Source of the DNA: Lachnospiraceae bacterium Marseille-Q4251
GTDB taxonomy: Bacteria > Bacillota > Clostridia > Lachnospirales > Lachnospiraceae
Length of the DNA: 64,000 nucleotides
Direction: 5' to 3'
Assembly (NCBI GenBank): GCA_018223435.1
Contig: JAGTTO010000001.1
Location: 62,001-126,000, forward strand
A program made the translations under genes and the position numbers. The notes below the pieces were generated by a model. That model saw nothing but the letters and a program-made list of their open reading frames with translations, made no database searches and was not told where the DNA came from. Positions 32,590 through 40,792 of this stretch are shown here, piece by piece. Numbering within the stretch: the stretch's first letter is position 1; the number at the start of each line of letters is the position of its first letter.

Positions 32590-32874
32590 TCAGCTGGTCA
32601 GAAAGCAGATGCTGGTGATGGTTCCTGTAAGCTTCAGCGCATCCTTCGTGTAATAGACAAGAAAAAGATGCTGTCCTTCGATCCGCAAAAGGCAGGCTTT
32701 TGTCTGGAGTAAAAGAACAGCATCCGTGTACTGGAGAATTCCTTTGAAATTTTCAATGAACAGCTCTTCCTGACCGGTCATGGAAAGAAGGGGCAGGGAA
32801 GACACCAGCTCCGGCGGGATCCCTGCCGCGTCCGTCAGCGCCCGGCCAAAGGGCTTTTTTCCTTTTCGTCCCAT
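32590..32874 (-). CDS. yqfC: YabP/YqfC-family sporulation protein
   Basis: This 94-residue protein belongs to the YabP/YqfC family, with the region IENFKGILQYTDAVLLLQT followed by RIEGQHLFLVYYTKDAL. In Bacillus, yqfC and yqfD are adjacent and expressed in the mother cell. The same order is kept here, with phoH and ybeY downstream. GGAGGGTCGGC stands before the ATG. Confidence 0.9.
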   Translation of the reverse strand: MGRKGKKPFGRALTDAAGIPPELVSSLPLLSMTGQEELFIENFKGILQYTDAVLLLQTKACLLRIEGQHLFLVYYTKDALKLTGTITSICFLTS

Positions 32875-32912
32875 AGGCAGCCGACCCTCCGGGCTTTTGT
32901 TATCCAGTATAT

Positions 32913-32939
32913 GTAGAAAAAGGGCAGTTCAGAACTGCC
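32913..32939 (-). terminator. Terminator of the secreted-protein gene upstream of yqfC
   Basis: GGCAGTT pairs with AACTGCC around CTG, followed on the minus strand by CTTTTTCTAC. It separates the secreted-protein gene from the yqfC-yqfD operon. Confidence 0.75.
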
Positions 32940-32944
32940 GCATG

Positions 32945-33652
32945 TTATCCGGTCTGCCCTACAATAGAAATCAGATCTGCCCGGTAGGCTTCCAGCGGCT
33001 GGCGGCTCTCGTAATCCATCCAGAATACCCAGCGGTCCGGTCCCACATCGGCGATGGGATCATAGGCGGTGACAGCTACCTGGAGATAATGGCTATTCAT
33101 CTCTCCGATGGTGAGCTTATCCAAAAGTGCATCCCTGGAAAAGAGCGTGCCGTCTTTATATTTTTTGAGCTCTTCCAGCCAGGAATCCTCACTGGTCAGC
33201 TCCATGAGATCCCAGCGGCTGAACTGTTTTTCGTACATGTCAATATCCACCAGCTTCTGTGCCGTCACCTGATCGGAAAGTTTGATCACTTTTCCGGTGG
33301 ACGCATCCACGAGGTAGCAGTAAGAAAGGGTATCGTTCAAATAAACGGAGCCTTCCCACCATGCATCCTCTCCAAAGACATCCTGGCTGGTCTCGATCCT
33401 CATTTCCGGGTTGGCTTCCGTCTCTCCCTCTGCCGTCATGGGGAAGGTCACATCAAAAATAAGGTTCATCTCAGAAAGTGCGGTATTTGCAGCCGCCGAG
33501 CTGGAAACAGGAGTTTCTTTCGCCTCTGCCGTATTGTCATTGAGCTGGTAGGAAAACTGCTCGCCCGCCAGAACGCTTCCACTTCCCGGTGTCAGAAGCA
33601 GGCAGCCGCCCAGAAAAGTCATTGCGTACAGCCAGTGTTTTCGTTTCCTCAT
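32945..33652 (-). CDS. Secreted protein of unknown function
   Basis: The 235-residue product has a signal peptide (MRKRKHWLYAMTFLGGCLLL). A lipobox-like LGGC is present at 14-17, and a signal-peptidase-I site VLA-GE at about 28; either is possible. A Ser/Ala-rich linker follows. The mature domain contains YCYLVDASTGKVIKLSD and ends in WVFWMDYESRQPLEAYRA. I do not recognise the family. The ATG at 33652 follows GAGAGGAGGC. It is divergent from the patatin gene and has its own promoter. Confidence 0.75.
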   Translation of the reverse strand: MRKRKHWLYAMTFLGGCLLLTPGSGSVLAGEQFSYQLNDNTAEAKETPVSSSAAANTALSEMNLIFDVTFPMTAEGETEANPEMRIETSQDVFGEDAWWEGSVYLNDTLSYCYLVDASTGKVIKLSDQVTAQKLVDIDMYEKQFSRWDLMELTSEDSWLEELKKYKDGTLFSRDALLDKLTIGEMNSHYLQVAVTAYDPIADVGPDRWVFWMDYESRQPLEAYRADLISIVGQTG

Positions 33653-33710
33653 AAAAATGCCTCCTCTCAAAATTCGTAATGTTTTGTCTGTGATTCCGTT
33701 AGTGTTACGG

Positions 33711-33719
33711 CGATTATAA
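33711..33719 (-). promoter_or_regulatory. Extended -10 promoter of the secreted-protein gene
   Basis: TGTTATAAT on the minus strand is an extended -10 element, about 58 nt upstream of the ATG. No clear -35 box is present. Confidence 0.55.
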
Positions 33720-33809
33720 CATATAATTTGCAGAAAAATATATGGTTTTTTCTTAATTATATATAATCTTTTTGATGAGATAAACAAAAGTTCTGAAATT
33801 TATCTGTCA

Positions 33810-33840
33810 TGTTGAAATTTCAACAGGGATAGGATAAACT
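33810..33840 (+). promoter_or_regulatory. Patatin gene promoter with overlapping 16-bp perfect palindrome
   Basis: TTGAAA at 33812 and TAAACT at 33835 are separated by 17 nt. The sequence TGTTGAAATTTCAACA (33810-33825) is a perfect palindrome that covers the -35 box, the usual position of a repressor or activator site. Confidence 0.65.
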
Positions 33841-33882
33841 GATGGAAGACAAAATTTTAACGACAAGGAGTGGATACGGAAG

Positions 33883-34737
33883 ATGAAAATCGGACTGATT
33901 ATGGAAGGTGGAGCCATGCGGGGAATGTTTACCGCCGGGGTGATCGATGTGTTAATGGAAGCAGGCGTGAGTTTTGACGGGGCCATCGGCGTCTCCGCCG
34001 GTGCCGTCTTTGGCTGTAATTATAAATCACGGCAGATCGGGCGGGTGATCCGCTACAATAAAGCTTACTGTCAGGATCCCCGCTATGTCAGCTTCCGCTC
34101 TCTTCTTAAGACCGGCGATATTTACGGAGAGCAGTTCTGTTATCACGAGCTGCCCGACCGGCTGGATCCCTTCGATGTGAAAACCTATGCGGAAAATCCC
34201 ATGAATTTCTATGTGGTCTGCACGGACGCGGACACCGGAAAAGCGGTTTATCACAACTGCCTAAAAGGAGATGCCGAGGATATTCAGTGGATGCGGGCTT
34301 CCGCCTCCATGCCGGCCCTCTCCCGCTTCGTAAAGCTGGATAGCTATTCCCTCTCCGACGGCGGCACCGCTGATTCCATTCCGGTGCGCTTCTTTGAGAG
34401 CATTGGCTATGACCGGAACGTCGTCATCCTCACCCAGCCCGAAGGCTATGTGAAAAAGCCCAACCAGCTGCTCCCCCTCCTCCGGATCCTTCTCTGGAAA
34501 AATCCGGCTCTCATCCATGCCCTCGAGAACCGCCACGAGCGCTACAACGAGACCCTCGCCTACATCAGAGAACAGGAACGCTCTGGAAACCTCCTGGTCA
34601 TCCGCCCCGAAGCTCCTCTCAACATTGGCGCCGTCGAACGCCACCCTGAGGAATTGGAACGGGTGTATCAGATTGGAAGGAAAGAAGGGGAAAAACGGTT
34701 GAGGGAAGTGAAGAAATTTCAGCCCTCCTTTTTTTAA
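33883..34737 (+). CDS. Patatin-like phospholipase
   Basis: The 284-residue protein is a bacterial patatin, an acyl hydrolase that acts on lipids. The oxyanion-hole glycines are in EGGAMRGMF, the nucleophile serine in GVSAGAVFG and the catalytic aspartate in SDGGTADSIPV. There is no signal peptide, so it acts in the cytoplasm. AAGGAG lies about 12 nt before the ATG. A palindromic site in its promoter suggests specific control. It converges on the PIN-like gene with only 5 nt between stop codons. Confidence 0.92.
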   Translation: MKIGLIMEGGAMRGMFTAGVIDVLMEAGVSFDGAIGVSAGAVFGCNYKSRQIGRVIRYNKAYCQDPRYVSFRSLLKTGDIYGEQFCYHELPDRLDPFDVKTYAENPMNFYVVCTDADTGKAVYHNCLKGDAEDIQWMRASASMPALSRFVKLDSYSLSDGGTADSIPVRFFESIGYDRNVVILTQPEGYVKKPNQLLPLLRILLWKNPALIHALENRHERYNETLAYIREQERSGNLLVIRPEAPLNIGAVERHPEELERVYQIGRKEGEKRLREVKKFQPSFF

Positions 34738-34742
34738 AAAAT

Positions 34743-35285
34743 TCAGTTCTTCAACAACCCTTTGATAGCCCGGTAGATCTCGCTGCCTTTTTTGTTGCCG
34801 AACTGTTTGACCAGGGCGTTGTTAATACCCTGTTTGGATTTGAATTCGTTGATGCAGGCCATGACTTCGTCCGCGTCGTCTTTGCAGGAGGCGGGGAGAA
34901 GATCCAGAACCTGATTTTCCTCGATGCTCTGGAACTGGAGGTTGGAGATCTGCTGGATATCTACGCTGCGCTGTTTCCAGAACTGGATGATATAGTGGAA
35001 GCCGTCGTCGTTGCTGACGATGAAGTAGTTCTCGTCAGGATTTGCCGCCGTGAGAGAACCGAGATAAGTCGCCAGCTGGAAATCCAGGGCATTTTTTGCT
35101 CCGGTTTCTACCTTATAATAGAAGACCCGCGCTTTGGAAGCGTTGATGCAGAGGTGAATATCAAAGGTCAGCTTGTCTGCATTGCTGCTGTAGAAAAGAT
35201 GTACCTGATCTCCCTCGGGAAGCTTCTCGATGCCTTTCAGTCCATTGTAACCGATGTTTTCAAAATCCACTAAATAAATTGCCAT
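34743..35285 (-). CDS. PIN/NYN-like domain protein
   Basis: The 180-residue protein starts MAIYLVDFENIGYNGLKGI and contains further acidic sites in NALDFQLATYLG and VSNDDGFHYII. These fit the metal-binding acidic cluster of PIN/NYN nucleases. The C-terminal third is a small helical domain. It may be an RNase, but no partner or antitoxin is visible. It precedes nothing on its strand; the nearest gene upstream is the flavin protein. Confidence 0.7.
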   Translation of the reverse strand: MAIYLVDFENIGYNGLKGIEKLPEGDQVHLFYSSNADKLTFDIHLCINASKARVFYYKVETGAKNALDFQLATYLGSLTAANPDENYFIVSNDDGFHYIIQFWKQRSVDIQQISNLQFQSIEENQVLDLLPASCKDDADEVMACINEFKSKQGINNALVKQFGNKKGSEIYRAIKGLLKN

Positions 35286-35299
35286 ATACGATTCCCTTT

Positions 35300-35797
35300 C
35301 TATTGTTTCCGTTCCCGCCTTTTACCTGTAAGAGACGATACCCGGAGGCAATAGACAGCGGCAGCTTCCAGCATTTCCGGCCGGAAAACAAGGTTTGCTC
35401 CGGGAGCCGCATGCTTCATAAGAAGGGTCAGCGCCCGTTCCTTTTTTTCCGGCGTCTCCAAAAGGGTAACTGTTCCGTTTCCCATAATGCTCTCATAAGC
35501 TGCGGAATAGCTGCAGGCGTAGTCGCCTGTGATTACCTCGTAACCACAGTCCAGCTCGAAGGCCACATTTGGATCCTTGCGGAAGGCATCAGCTTTCCGG
35601 CCTTCCTTTGCCGAATGGAAATAAAGGAGCAGTTCGTCCTCCCACTCAAAACCATAGTTGACGGGGACGACGAACATACCTTCCTCATCCATGGCGCCGA
35701 TCCTTAAAATCTGACATTTTTCCAGAATCCGGCGAAGCTCCTCCGGGGAGGTCACTTCCCGTTTCTGCCGCCTCATGGGGCGATGCCCGTTTTTCAT
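35300..35797 (-). CDS. Pyridoxamine 5'-phosphate oxidase-like flavin protein (NimA type)
   Basis: The 165-residue protein is a split-barrel flavin-binding protein of the NimA/PNPOx-like group. Family patterns are MRRQKREVTSPEELRRIL, the strand VVPVNYGFEW and LLLYFHSAKEGRKADAFRKD. Such proteins bind FMN or heme-type cofactors; the physiological role is often unknown. AGGAGGTG precedes the ATG. It lies between the dihydrouridine synthase gene and the PIN-like gene on the same strand. Confidence 0.88.
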   Translation of the reverse strand: MKNGHRPMRRQKREVTSPEELRRILEKCQILRIGAMDEEGMFVVPVNYGFEWEDELLLYFHSAKEGRKADAFRKDPNVAFELDCGYEVITGDYACSYSAAYESIMGNGTVTLLETPEKKERALTLLMKHAAPGANLVFRPEMLEAAAVYCLRVSSLTGKRRERKQ

Positions 35798-35816
35798 TTT
35801 TCACCTCCTGGTATCG

Positions 35817-36773
35817 TTAAAACGTATAAAACGTTTTGGGCGCGATCTCCTGCTCGCGAAGAAGGGCGTGAACGATTTCTTCATACACGGCAAGGGAACC
35901 GGCCTTTTTGATTTTTTTCATGTAAGTTTCCGGACTGGTAAAAAGATGACTCATGTAAAACCAGAGTTCCTTCATCTTAAAAAGCACATCCTTGTCACCG
36001 GACATTACGCCCCGGTACTCTTCCACCAGACGGTCATGGAAATGCAGAAAGCTTTCCTTTGAAAGCCCATGCTCTCCATAAAGCTCGTTTAAAAGAGCGG
36101 GATTTGCCACCAGCCCCCGGCCCAGCATCAGTCTGTCCACAGACGGAAACTGCTCCGTAAACTGTCTTACCATTTCTTTTGAAAAGAGATCCCCGTTGTA
36201 ACAGAGGGGATTTTTGCTCTCCCGCACTGCCAGTGCAAAGGCCTCAAGGTCCGGTTTTCCCTTGTAAAAATCTTTCCGGAGTCTCGGATGCACGATGAGC
36301 TCCACCAGCGGAAAACGGTTGAAAAGCGTAAGAAGTCTTGAAAACTCCTCAGGTTCTTCCAAACCGATTCTCGTCTTGACGGAGATCTTAAGATCCAGAG
36401 CAGAAAAAATTTCATCCAGAAAAGCTTCCAGCTGATCCGGATCAGCAAGCATGCCGGAACCTTTGCCTTTTGCCACCACAGTGCCCGACGGGCAACCTAA
36501 GTTCAGATTGATCTCCTGAAAACCATATCTCTGAAGTTCTCTGGCCCCACGGATAAAGTCCTCGCTTTTTCCTGTGAGGATCTGGGGAACTACCGTCAGT
36601 CCCGGATTATTTTCCGGCAGGATATCCTGGATTTCACGGTTCCGGAAGATCTTTTTCGTCCCAGGAACCAGGAAAGGCGTAAAATATTTATCCGGCGAGC
36701 GAAAACACTCCCCATGGACTCTGCGGTAGATATGGCCTGTGATGCCTTCCATCGGCGCAAAATAGTAATTCAT
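35817..36773 (-). CDS. tRNA dihydrouridine synthase
   Basis: The 318-residue flavoenzyme reduces uridine to dihydrouridine in the D-loop of tRNA. The N-terminus YYFAPMEGITGHIYR and the catalytic cysteine in NLNLGCPSGTVVAKGKGSG are clear Dus signatures, with a TIM-barrel N-domain and a helical C-domain. The specific position modified cannot be decided from the sequence. It stands 19 nt upstream of the flavin-protein gene in the same direction. Confidence 0.92.
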   Translation of the reverse strand: MNYYFAPMEGITGHIYRRVHGECFRSPDKYFTPFLVPGTKKIFRNREIQDILPENNPGLTVVPQILTGKSEDFIRGARELQRYGFQEINLNLGCPSGTVVAKGKGSGMLADPDQLEAFLDEIFSALDLKISVKTRIGLEEPEEFSRLLTLFNRFPLVELIVHPRLRKDFYKGKPDLEAFALAVRESKNPLCYNGDLFSKEMVRQFTEQFPSVDRLMLGRGLVANPALLNELYGEHGLSKESFLHFHDRLVEEYRGVMSGDKDVLFKMKELWFYMSHLFTSPETYMKKIKKAGSLAVYEEIVHALLREQEIAPKTFYTF

Positions 36774-36812
36774 AACATGAAAATCCTCTCATTCATTGTA
36801 AGTTTATCCCTT

Positions 36813-37118
36813 TTACCTGTCAAGCCCGGGATTTTCAAAAGCAATACTGGCAAAGAAAAGTTCATAAAAATCATCCTCTCCTTCCAGCATCGGGGAATTT
36901 TCTCCGCCGCCGTTAGTGCTCCGGCGCATGGAGGCATAAAATTCCTCCCCTTCCTGGATGAGATCCATCTCATAGATCGGATAGCCCAGCTCCCGGCAAA
37001 GGCTGCAGAAGGCGCTTAACGGGGCTTTTTCCTTTCTGGTGTCCAGAAGTCTTTCGCGAAGACCGGGATCTGCCAGTGCTTCTTTTCTCAGTTTTTCCAA
37101 CATTTCCGCAAGATTCAT
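36813..37118 (-). CDS. Small Nif11-like protein
   Basis: The 101-residue protein begins MNLAEMLEKLRKEALADPGL, followed by CSLCRELGYPIYEMDL, which resembles the Nif11 helical domain, then RRSTNGGGENSPMLEGEDDFY. Nif11-like domains occur as free proteins of unknown function and as leaders of ribosomal peptides. No peptide-modifying enzyme is encoded nearby, so a free role is more likely. It is far from the nitrogenase-like operon. The family call is by eye. Confidence 0.6.
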   Translation of the reverse strand: MNLAEMLEKLRKEALADPGLRERLLDTRKEKAPLSAFCSLCRELGYPIYEMDLIQEGEEFYASMRRSTNGGGENSPMLEGEDDFYELFFASIAFENPGLDR

Positions 37119-37228
37119 ATGACTACCTCCTTAAGCATTTTTCTTTCCCTACTTGATCTCCATTATACCTGCATCAGGGCAGCAGAGCAAATAAAATCTG
37201 ATTTTTTATAGGAAATGCTGACACTTTA

Positions 37229-37237
37229 TGGTATACT
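37229..37237 (+). promoter_or_regulatory. Extended -10 promoter of the metallo-beta-lactamase-fold gene
   Basis: TGGTATACT forms an extended -10 element about 29 nt before the start codon; no good -35 box is visible. Confidence 0.55.
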
Positions 37238-37265
37238 GGATTCAAAAAACGAAAGGAGAAAAGTT

Positions 37266-38363
37266 ATGAACACAACCAGACGCTGGCTGACTCACCTCTC
37301 TGCCTTCTTCTTCGTCCTATTTATGGCCTTTGGCCTTACCTCTTATGCGGACGACGGAATGAAGGTTCATTTTCTGAATGTGGGTCAGGCAGACTCTACA
37401 CTGATCACCTGCGGGGATCACGCCATGCTCATCGACGCCGGAAAAAACGATGACAAAGAGCCGATTCTCAATTACATCCAGAATAAGGCAGGACTTACCC
37501 ATCTGGATTATATGATCGGCACGCATCCTCATGAGGATCACATCGGTTCCATGGATTCCGTCATTGAAGCGGTCTCCGTCGATACCGTGATGCTCCCCAA
37601 TGTAACCGCCAACACCCGGACTTTTCAAGATGTGCTGACAGCCATCGATGAGAAAGGGCTTTCCATCACGGTTCCGGAAGTGGGCGAGACCTACTCTCTG
37701 GGCGATGCTTCCTTCACAATCCTGGGTCCCGTCTCCGATTATGGCGATAACCTGAACGACTGGTCCATCGCCCTCAAGATCACCTATGGAAACACCAGTT
37801 TCATCTTCACCGGTGACGCCGAGGCAGATGCGGAAGCTGACATGCTGGGCACTGGCCTGGATCTCAGCGCGGATGTTTATCAGGTAGGCCACCACGGTTC
37901 CCGGACTTCCTCCAGCAGTGCCCTTCTGGATGCCATCAGTCCCAGGTACGCGGTCATCAGCTGCGGAGCTGGAAATGATTATGGCCATCCTCATCAGGAG
38001 ACGCTGGATGCCCTCTCTGCCAGAAACATCGAAGTTTACCGGACAGACCTTCTGGGAACGATCGTCGCAGCCACCGATGGAAACAGCATTTCCTTCAGCA
38101 CCGCTTTCGGCAGCGGCTCATCCGGTTCTTCCTCTGAAAACCAGAGCTCTTCCAGCTCCACCGCTGTCATCAGCGACGACGGTCAGTACAGCCAGGATAA
38201 CTCGGCTTCCAGCAGTGATGTCACCGTTCACATTACCAAAACTGGAGAAAAATACCACTCTGCAGGCTGTCAGTATCTGAAAAAATCAGATATCGAGGTC
38301 ACGCTCTCCGAAGCAAAAGCCCGGGGACTTACTCCCTGCAGCAGATGCAATCCTCCGCAATAA
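37266..38363 (+). CDS. Secreted metallo-beta-lactamase-fold hydrolase (ComEC C-domain-like) with C-terminal cysteine domain
   Basis: The 365-residue protein has a signal peptide (to about residue 28, TSYADD), then an MBL domain resembling the C-terminal part of ComEC: VGQADSTLI, the metal-binding HPHEDHIGS and VGHHGSRTSS. A Ser-rich linker (about 280-320) joins a C-terminal module of about 45 residues with YHSAGCQYL and TPCSRCNPP, a likely zinc site similar to Ada-type domains. It is probably an extracellular nuclease or phosphodiesterase. The DUF3006 gene follows directly. Confidence 0.9.
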   Translation: MNTTRRWLTHLSAFFFVLFMAFGLTSYADDGMKVHFLNVGQADSTLITCGDHAMLIDAGKNDDKEPILNYIQNKAGLTHLDYMIGTHPHEDHIGSMDSVIEAVSVDTVMLPNVTANTRTFQDVLTAIDEKGLSITVPEVGETYSLGDASFTILGPVSDYGDNLNDWSIALKITYGNTSFIFTGDAEADAEADMLGTGLDLSADVYQVGHHGSRTSSSSALLDAISPRYAVISCGAGNDYGHPHQETLDALSARNIEVYRTDLLGTIVAATDGNSISFSTAFGSGSSGSSSENQSSSSSTAVISDDGQYSQDNSASSSDVTVHITKTGEKYHSAGCQYLKKSDIEVTLSEAKARGLTPCSRCNPPQ

Positions 38364-38379
38364 TGAAAGGAGCATTTCT

Positions 38380-38598
38380 ATGAAAGGAACTGTAGACCGG
38401 ATCGAAGAAAACTTTGCTGTCTGTGAAATGGAAGGAAGGATTATGCAGAACATCCCCCTCTCCGCTTTTCCGGAGCAGCCAAAGGATGGAGATCTTTTTG
38501 ATTATGAAAATGGAATTGCCGTCCTAAGACCAACTGAGACAGCAGAACGAAAAGAAGAGATACAGTCTCTTTTTGAACGGTTAAAAAAGAAAAAATAA
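38380..38598 (+). CDS. DUF3006 protein
   Basis: This 72-residue protein (MKGTVDRIEENFAVCEMEG at the start) fits DUF3006, a small beta-rich family commonly encoded next to secreted MBL-fold proteins. It lies 16 nt downstream of the MBL gene with its own ribosome site (GAAAGGAGC). It is cytoplasmic by sequence. Function is unknown; the constant pairing suggests a shared process. Confidence 0.85.
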   Translation: MKGTVDRIEENFAVCEMEGRIMQNIPLSAFPEQPKDGDLFDYENGIAVLRPTETAERKEEIQSLFERLKKKK

Positions 38599-38620
38599 CT
38601 ACAGACTGGAGTTTTTATTT

Positions 38621-39988
38621 ATGGAAAGAGAAAAATTTTCGTCCCGCTTGGGATTTATCCTGATTTCCGCCGGCTGTGCTATCGGCCTCGGAAACGTCTG
38701 GCGCTTCCCCTATATTACCGGAAAATATGGCGGAGCCGCTTTTGTCATTTTATACCTGTTTTTCCTCGTAATCCTGGGACTTCCCATTATGGTTATGGAG
38801 TTTTCCGTTGGAAGAGCCAGCCGAAAAAGCGCAGCCCTCTCCTTTGACGTCCTGGAGCCCAAAGGAACCAAATGGCACCTCTATAAATATGGAGCTATGG
38901 CCGGAAACTATCTGCTGATGATGTTCTACACCACCATCGGCGGCTGGATGGTCCTCTATTTCTTCAAGACCGCTCTGGGACAGTTCGACGGCCTGACCTC
39001 TGCGGAAGTTTCCGAGAGTTTCGGAACTCTCATGAGCCAGCCCGGACTCATGACCTTCTTTATGATTCTCACGGTTGTGATCTGCTTTGGCATCTGTTCC
39101 CTCGGTCTTCAGAAGGGCGTGGAAAAGATCACGAAAGTCATGATGGTCTGCCTGCTGGGACTGATGATTGTCCTGGCTGTCCGTTCCCTCCTCTTAAAAG
39201 GCGGCGAGGACGGCATCAAATTTTACCTGTTCCCGGATTTCAAAAAGCTGACGGAAGGAAGCGGCGGCCTCTGGGAGGCAGTCTACGCAGCTATGGGCCA
39301 GTCTTTCTTCACCTTAAGCCTCGGTATCGGCGCTCTGGCGATCTTCGGAAGCTATATCGGCAAAGAGCGTTCCCTCACCGGCGAAGCCTTAAGCATCGCC
39401 GTCCTGGATACCTTCGTAGCCCTGATGGCAGGACTTATCATTTTCCCGGCCTGCTTCGCCTACGACATCCAGCCGGACAGCGGTCCCAACCTGATCTTTA
39501 TCACCCTGCCCAACGTATTCAACACCATGAACGGCGGTCGGCTCTGGGGAAGTCTCTTCTTCCTCTTCATGTCCTTCGCCGCTTTTTCCACGATCATCGC
39601 GGTGTTTGAAAATATCCTCTCCTTCGCCATGGATCTCACAGGCTGCAGCCGGACGAAGGCCGTTGTGGTAAACCTCATCGCCATCATTGTGCTTTCCATG
39701 CCCTGCGTACTGGGCTTCAATGTGTTGAGCGGCCTCAAACTCCCCGGTGGTTCTGTGCTGGATTTCGAGGATTTCCTCGTCAGCAACAACCTGCTCCCCT
39801 TAGGAAGCCTCGTTTACCTTCTCTTCTGCACCAGCAAGTACGGCTGGGGCTTCAAGAATTTCATGAAAGAAGCCAACACCGGAGAAGGCCTAAAATTCCC
39901 CAAATGGGCAAGATTCTATGTGAGCTATATTCTTCCGGTGATTGTGCTCGTGATCTTCTTTATGGGGTATTGGAGTTTCTTCCACTAA
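38621..39988 (+). CDS. Neurotransmitter:sodium symporter family transporter
   Basis: The 455-residue membrane protein has about 11 helices and the NSS N-terminus with the unwound first helix SAGCAIGLGNVWRFPY. Bacterial members (LeuT type) co-transport amino acids with sodium. The site after helix 6 is recognisable. The substrate cannot be read from the sequence. It lies 22 nt after the DUF3006 gene and may be co-transcribed with it. Confidence 0.93.
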   Translation: MEREKFSSRLGFILISAGCAIGLGNVWRFPYITGKYGGAAFVILYLFFLVILGLPIMVMEFSVGRASRKSAALSFDVLEPKGTKWHLYKYGAMAGNYLLMMFYTTIGGWMVLYFFKTALGQFDGLTSAEVSESFGTLMSQPGLMTFFMILTVVICFGICSLGLQKGVEKITKVMMVCLLGLMIVLAVRSLLLKGGEDGIKFYLFPDFKKLTEGSGGLWEAVYAAMGQSFFTLSLGIGALAIFGSYIGKERSLTGEALSIAVLDTFVALMAGLIIFPACFAYDIQPDSGPNLIFITLPNVFNTMNGGRLWGSLFFLFMSFAAFSTIIAVFENILSFAMDLTGCSRTKAVVVNLIAIIVLSMPCVLGFNVLSGLKLPGGSVLDFEDFLVSNNLLPLGSLVYLLFCTSKYGWGFKNFMKEANTGEGLKFPKWARFYVSYILPVIVLVIFFMGYWSFFH

Positions 39989-39999
39989 TTATAATTATT

Positions 40000-40554
40000 G
40001 CAATCGAGTGGAAGGCTAATCATTAGTTGATTAGCCTCCTCTCACACCACCGTGCGTACCGTTCGGTACACGGCGGTTCTTTAGTTTTCACAAACTCTCA
40101 GATAATAGTCAAGCATGGATGTATATCCCAGCTTGACTATTATTTTATTTGAAAAGATTTGATTCAGCACTTTTGCCATTCTCCAGTAACCTTTTCTACT
40201 ATTGGCTAGTTCCTTTGCCTTCCAATGTTCCATACCCTGTGCCTTCAACATTCGGTATTTCGTTTTGATTTTCTTCCATTGTTTCCAATAGACCGCTCTC
40301 ATTCGTCGTCTTACCCATTCATCTGTTGTCCTAAGAAGTCCTTTCATATCTGCAAGCCTAAAGTAATTTACCCATCCTCGCACATAATCTTGATAATTCT
40401 TCTCGCGTACCGCGTTACTAATTCCTCTCTTCCTGTCCGTCAATTCTCTGATTTTCTTCTTCATCTTCGCTACCGACTTTGGGTGTACTCTGAATCTGCA
40501 TTTTCCTTTGTATCTATAAAAGGAATACCCAAAGTACTTGGCTTTGCTGATATG
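40000..40554 (-). mobile_element. Group II intron remnant (3' part)
   Basis: The stretch holds the end of a maturase gene followed by domain V (40042-40079, hairpin GAACCGCCGTGTACC / GGTACGCACGGTGG) and domain VI (about 40008-40041, stem AGGCTAATCA / TGATTAGCCT). The intron 3' boundary is near 40003. The 5' half, including domains I-IV and most of the reverse transcriptase, is missing, so it cannot move on its own. It fills most of the 800-nt gap between the transporter and rlmH. Confidence 0.85.
40081..40554 (-). pseudogene. Truncated group II intron reverse transcriptase/maturase, C-terminal part
   Basis: The open frame corresponds to the end of a group II intron-encoded protein: KYFGYSFYRYKGKCRF (end of the reverse-transcriptase thumb), VHPKS, then the maturase domain with YVRGWVNYF and the C-terminus NKIIVKLGYTSMLDYYL. 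Homology stops abruptly near 40545. The catalytic YADD region is absent. A methionine at 40464 could give a 127-residue product but probably has no function. Confidence 0.88.
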
Positions 40555-40764
40555 TTAGACGAATTTGCCTTACAAAAAACCATGTATGAACTCAACGAAA
40601 AAATAAAACTTATACTGAATTTGATGAATCAGCCTCAAAAAAATAAGTCCCAGAAAACCATGTCATTCGATGAGTATATGAAAGAGGCAAAAGCTATTAA
40701 TAATATTTTTATTATTAATGTATCTATCAGTATTAAACTATATCGTAACCCCTATACATTTTAA
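40552..40764 (+). pseudogene. Short open frame beside the intron remnant
   Basis: A plus-strand frame of 70 codons (MLDEFALQKTMYELNEKI at the start) begins where the intron homology ends. It is AT-rich, lacks a ribosome site and ends in an Ile/Asn-rich tail that looks like out-of-frame sequence. It is probably the remains of a gene cut by the insertion or by the deletion that removed the 5' half. Family unknown. Confidence 0.35.
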
Positions 40765-40790
40765 AAGGCGCCGGAAGGCGCCTTTTGTTT
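40763..40790. terminator. Bidirectional terminator downstream of rlmH
   Basis: AAAAGGCGCC pairs with GGCGCCTTTT around GGAA, with T-runs on both strands (TTTTGTTTTT on plus). On the minus strand it follows rlmH directly. Confidence 0.85.
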
Positions 40791-40792
40791 TT

